64,000 nucleotides of DNA, taken from positions 1 through 64,000 of the forward strand of contig NZ_CANMTH010000005.1 in the NCBI RefSeq assembly GCF_947500765.1. The letters are read 5' to 3'. Made by a program: the position numbers and the translations under genes. Position 1 is the stretch's first letter; each line of letters opens with the position of its first letter. Origin of the DNA: an uncultured Formosa sp. GTDB lineage: Bacteria > Bacteroidota > Bacteroidia > Flavobacteriales > Flavobacteriaceae. The notes beneath the pieces are model-generated. The model searched no databases and was not told the DNA's origin. It was given only the letters and a program-made list of their open reading frames with translations. This document shows, piece after piece, positions 62,936 to 64,000 of this stretch.

Positions 62936-64000
62936 ATGAAAAATATATTTATAAGTTTAGTTGTGATGGGGCTATTATTTACATCTTGTAGCGATTTCTT
63001 AGAAGAGGATGTTCGTTCTAATGTAGTAGCCGAGGAATATTACGAGACAAGCGCAGGATATGAATCTTTGATTAATGCTAATTATTCTATGCTTAGTGAT
63101 ATTTATGGGAAAGAACCTTGGACATTTTGTGCTGGTACAGATATGTATTCAGACGGTAGAACACAGCAACCAGTTGGTATCAGTCGATATTTAACATTAT
63201 CTGCAGGAACACCCGAAATAGAACCTTTATATGAAAATGCTTTTAGTGCAATTCAAATTGCAAATATGGGATTATATTATAATGAGATTACGGATTATTC
63301 AGACGATTTAGAACAATATAAAGGGGAGTTAAAATATCTAAGAGCAAACGCTTATTTTTTATTAGTACAAACATATGGTGGTGTCAGTCTTGTAACAGAT
63401 TATATAAACTCACCTATATTATCCTTTAGTAGAAATTCGGAAGATGAAATATATTCATTTATTATAAGTGAACTTGAAGAATCATTAGATTTAGTTTCTG
63501 AAGGGGCTTATACAGGTCGTGTTAATAGAAGAGCTGTAGAGCATCTTTTGGCGAAGGTATTATTGACAAGAGGTTATGAAGTGTATGGTAATGAAAATGA
63601 TTTTTCCCAAGCAGCAGCTTATGCAGATGCTGCTATCGCTGGGGAATCTTTATCAATCCCTTTTGGTGAACTTTGGTCACCAGATAATGAAATGAATTCT
63701 GAAACTATCTTCTCAGTTCAATACAGTCAATCAATTATTAGTACTGATCCTGAGGAACTTGGTAATATGCAATCATATTTTTTTGGATCTTATTTAGGAG
63801 GACCTGAAGTTGCAGGTTCTGCACCAAGTAGAAGTTATAATTTAATTGCTACTGATTATACGATTGATTTATATGAAGAAGGTGATGATCGCTGGGAAGG
63901 TACATTTATGACAGAAATTTTTGAAAATTATTATGATTTTTATAATGTTCAAGAAAAAGATCATGATGAATTATCCGTTTCTGACTATTATGCTCCAAAA
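62936..64000 (+). CDS. SusD-like surface lipoprotein (3' end outside the window)
   Basis: The open frame runs from ATG 62936 to the window edge (355 codons, no stop). The lipoprotein signal MKNIFISLVVMGLLFTSC is followed by SDFLEEDVRSNVVAEEYYETSAGYESLINANY, the SusD start. YKGELKYLRANAYFLLVQTYGGVSLVT matches the conserved TPR-like segment. It starts 11 bp after susC, is co-transcribed with it, and would be its substrate-binding lid. Only the N-terminal two thirds are visible. Confidence 0.92.
   Translation, partial: MKNIFISLVVMGLLFTSCSDFLEEDVRSNVVAEEYYETSAGYESLINANYSMLSDIYGKEPWTFCAGTDMYSDGRTQQPVGISRYLTLSAGTPEIEPLYENAFSAIQIANMGLYYNEITDYSDDLEQYKGELKYLRANAYFLLVQTYGGVSLVTDYINSPILSFSRNSEDEIYSFIISELEESLDLVSEGAYTGRVNRRAVEHLLAKVLLTRGYEVYGNENDFSQAAAYADAAIAGESLSIPFGELWSPDNEMNSETIFSVQYSQSIISTDPEELGNMQSYFFGSYLGGPEVAGSAPSRSYNLIATDYTIDLYEEGDDRWEGTFMTEIFENYYDFYNVQEKDHDELSVSDYYAPK

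Overview
The window comes from an AT-rich member of the Bacteroidota, most likely a Flavobacteriaceae-type marine or soil bacterium. The evidence is the SusC/SusD pairs, the Bacteroidetes -7 promoter motif TAnnTTTG upstream of several genes, CTnDOT-style tra genes (TraE, F, G, I, J, K, M, N), an RteC-like protein, a BfmA/BtgA-type mobilization protein, and a long type II-C Cas9 with a 46-nt repeat. No rRNA or tRNA gene was seen.

Layout. (1) 1-1050 is decaying sequence: a frameshifted hypothetical gene, a small lipoprotein gene and a Fic-family pseudogene with several nonsense codons. (2) 1200-9632 is a complete type II-C CRISPR-Cas locus: tracrRNA on the minus strand, cas9, cas1, cas2, and an array of 30 identical-looking repeats with 29 spacers of exactly 30 nt. 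(3) 10070-15865 holds a small secreted protein and a tightly packed four-gene operon: a TPR protein with an HExxH motif, an EEP-family nuclease/phosphatase, a MazG-like nucleotide pyrophosphohydrolase, and a PD-(D/E)XK plus DUF2075 helicase. It looks like an uncharacterised defence operon. (4) 15.9-19.8 kb is a graveyard with a decayed second DUF2075 gene, dispersed intergenic repeats, YegP-like and YedK/HMCES-like genes, a helicase pseudogene and a segment dense in inverted repeats. (5) 19.8-49.1 kb looks like an integrative and conjugative element. It has ssb, a RadC-like gene, a candidate oriT, a mobilization protein, a relaxase and a coupling protein. Cargo follows (Fic, XRE regulator, SusC/SusD/metalloprotease, and a lipid- or signal-synthase regulon), then RteC, HTH, replication-type genes, an amidase and traE-G, I-K, M, N. 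No integrase is visible. (6) 49.35-64.0 kb is a pectin/galacturonate utilisation locus (kduI, kduD, uxaC, exuT-like, uxaB, uxaA, a LacI regulator, GH28, SusC, SusD) controlled by a palindromic LacI-type operator present three times.

How the genes work together. In the CRISPR locus the tracrRNA anti-repeat matches 22 nt of the repeat, which fixes crRNA transcription as leftward, converging on cas2. In the element cargo, a 33-bp tandem direct-repeat operator occurs in front of both the MauE-like/DUF6520-like operon and the STAS-like/AraC operon, the latter divergent from an alpha-oxoamine-synthase-GNAT fusion. This points to one small regulon run by the PAS-AraC protein, and it is the most original signal in the window. 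In the pectin locus, GH28 and SusC/D act at the surface, the MFS carrier imports uronates, UxaC-UxaB-UxaA convert galacturonate to KDG, and KduI-KduD feed unsaturated uronate products into KDG. KDG kinase and aldolase lie outside the window.
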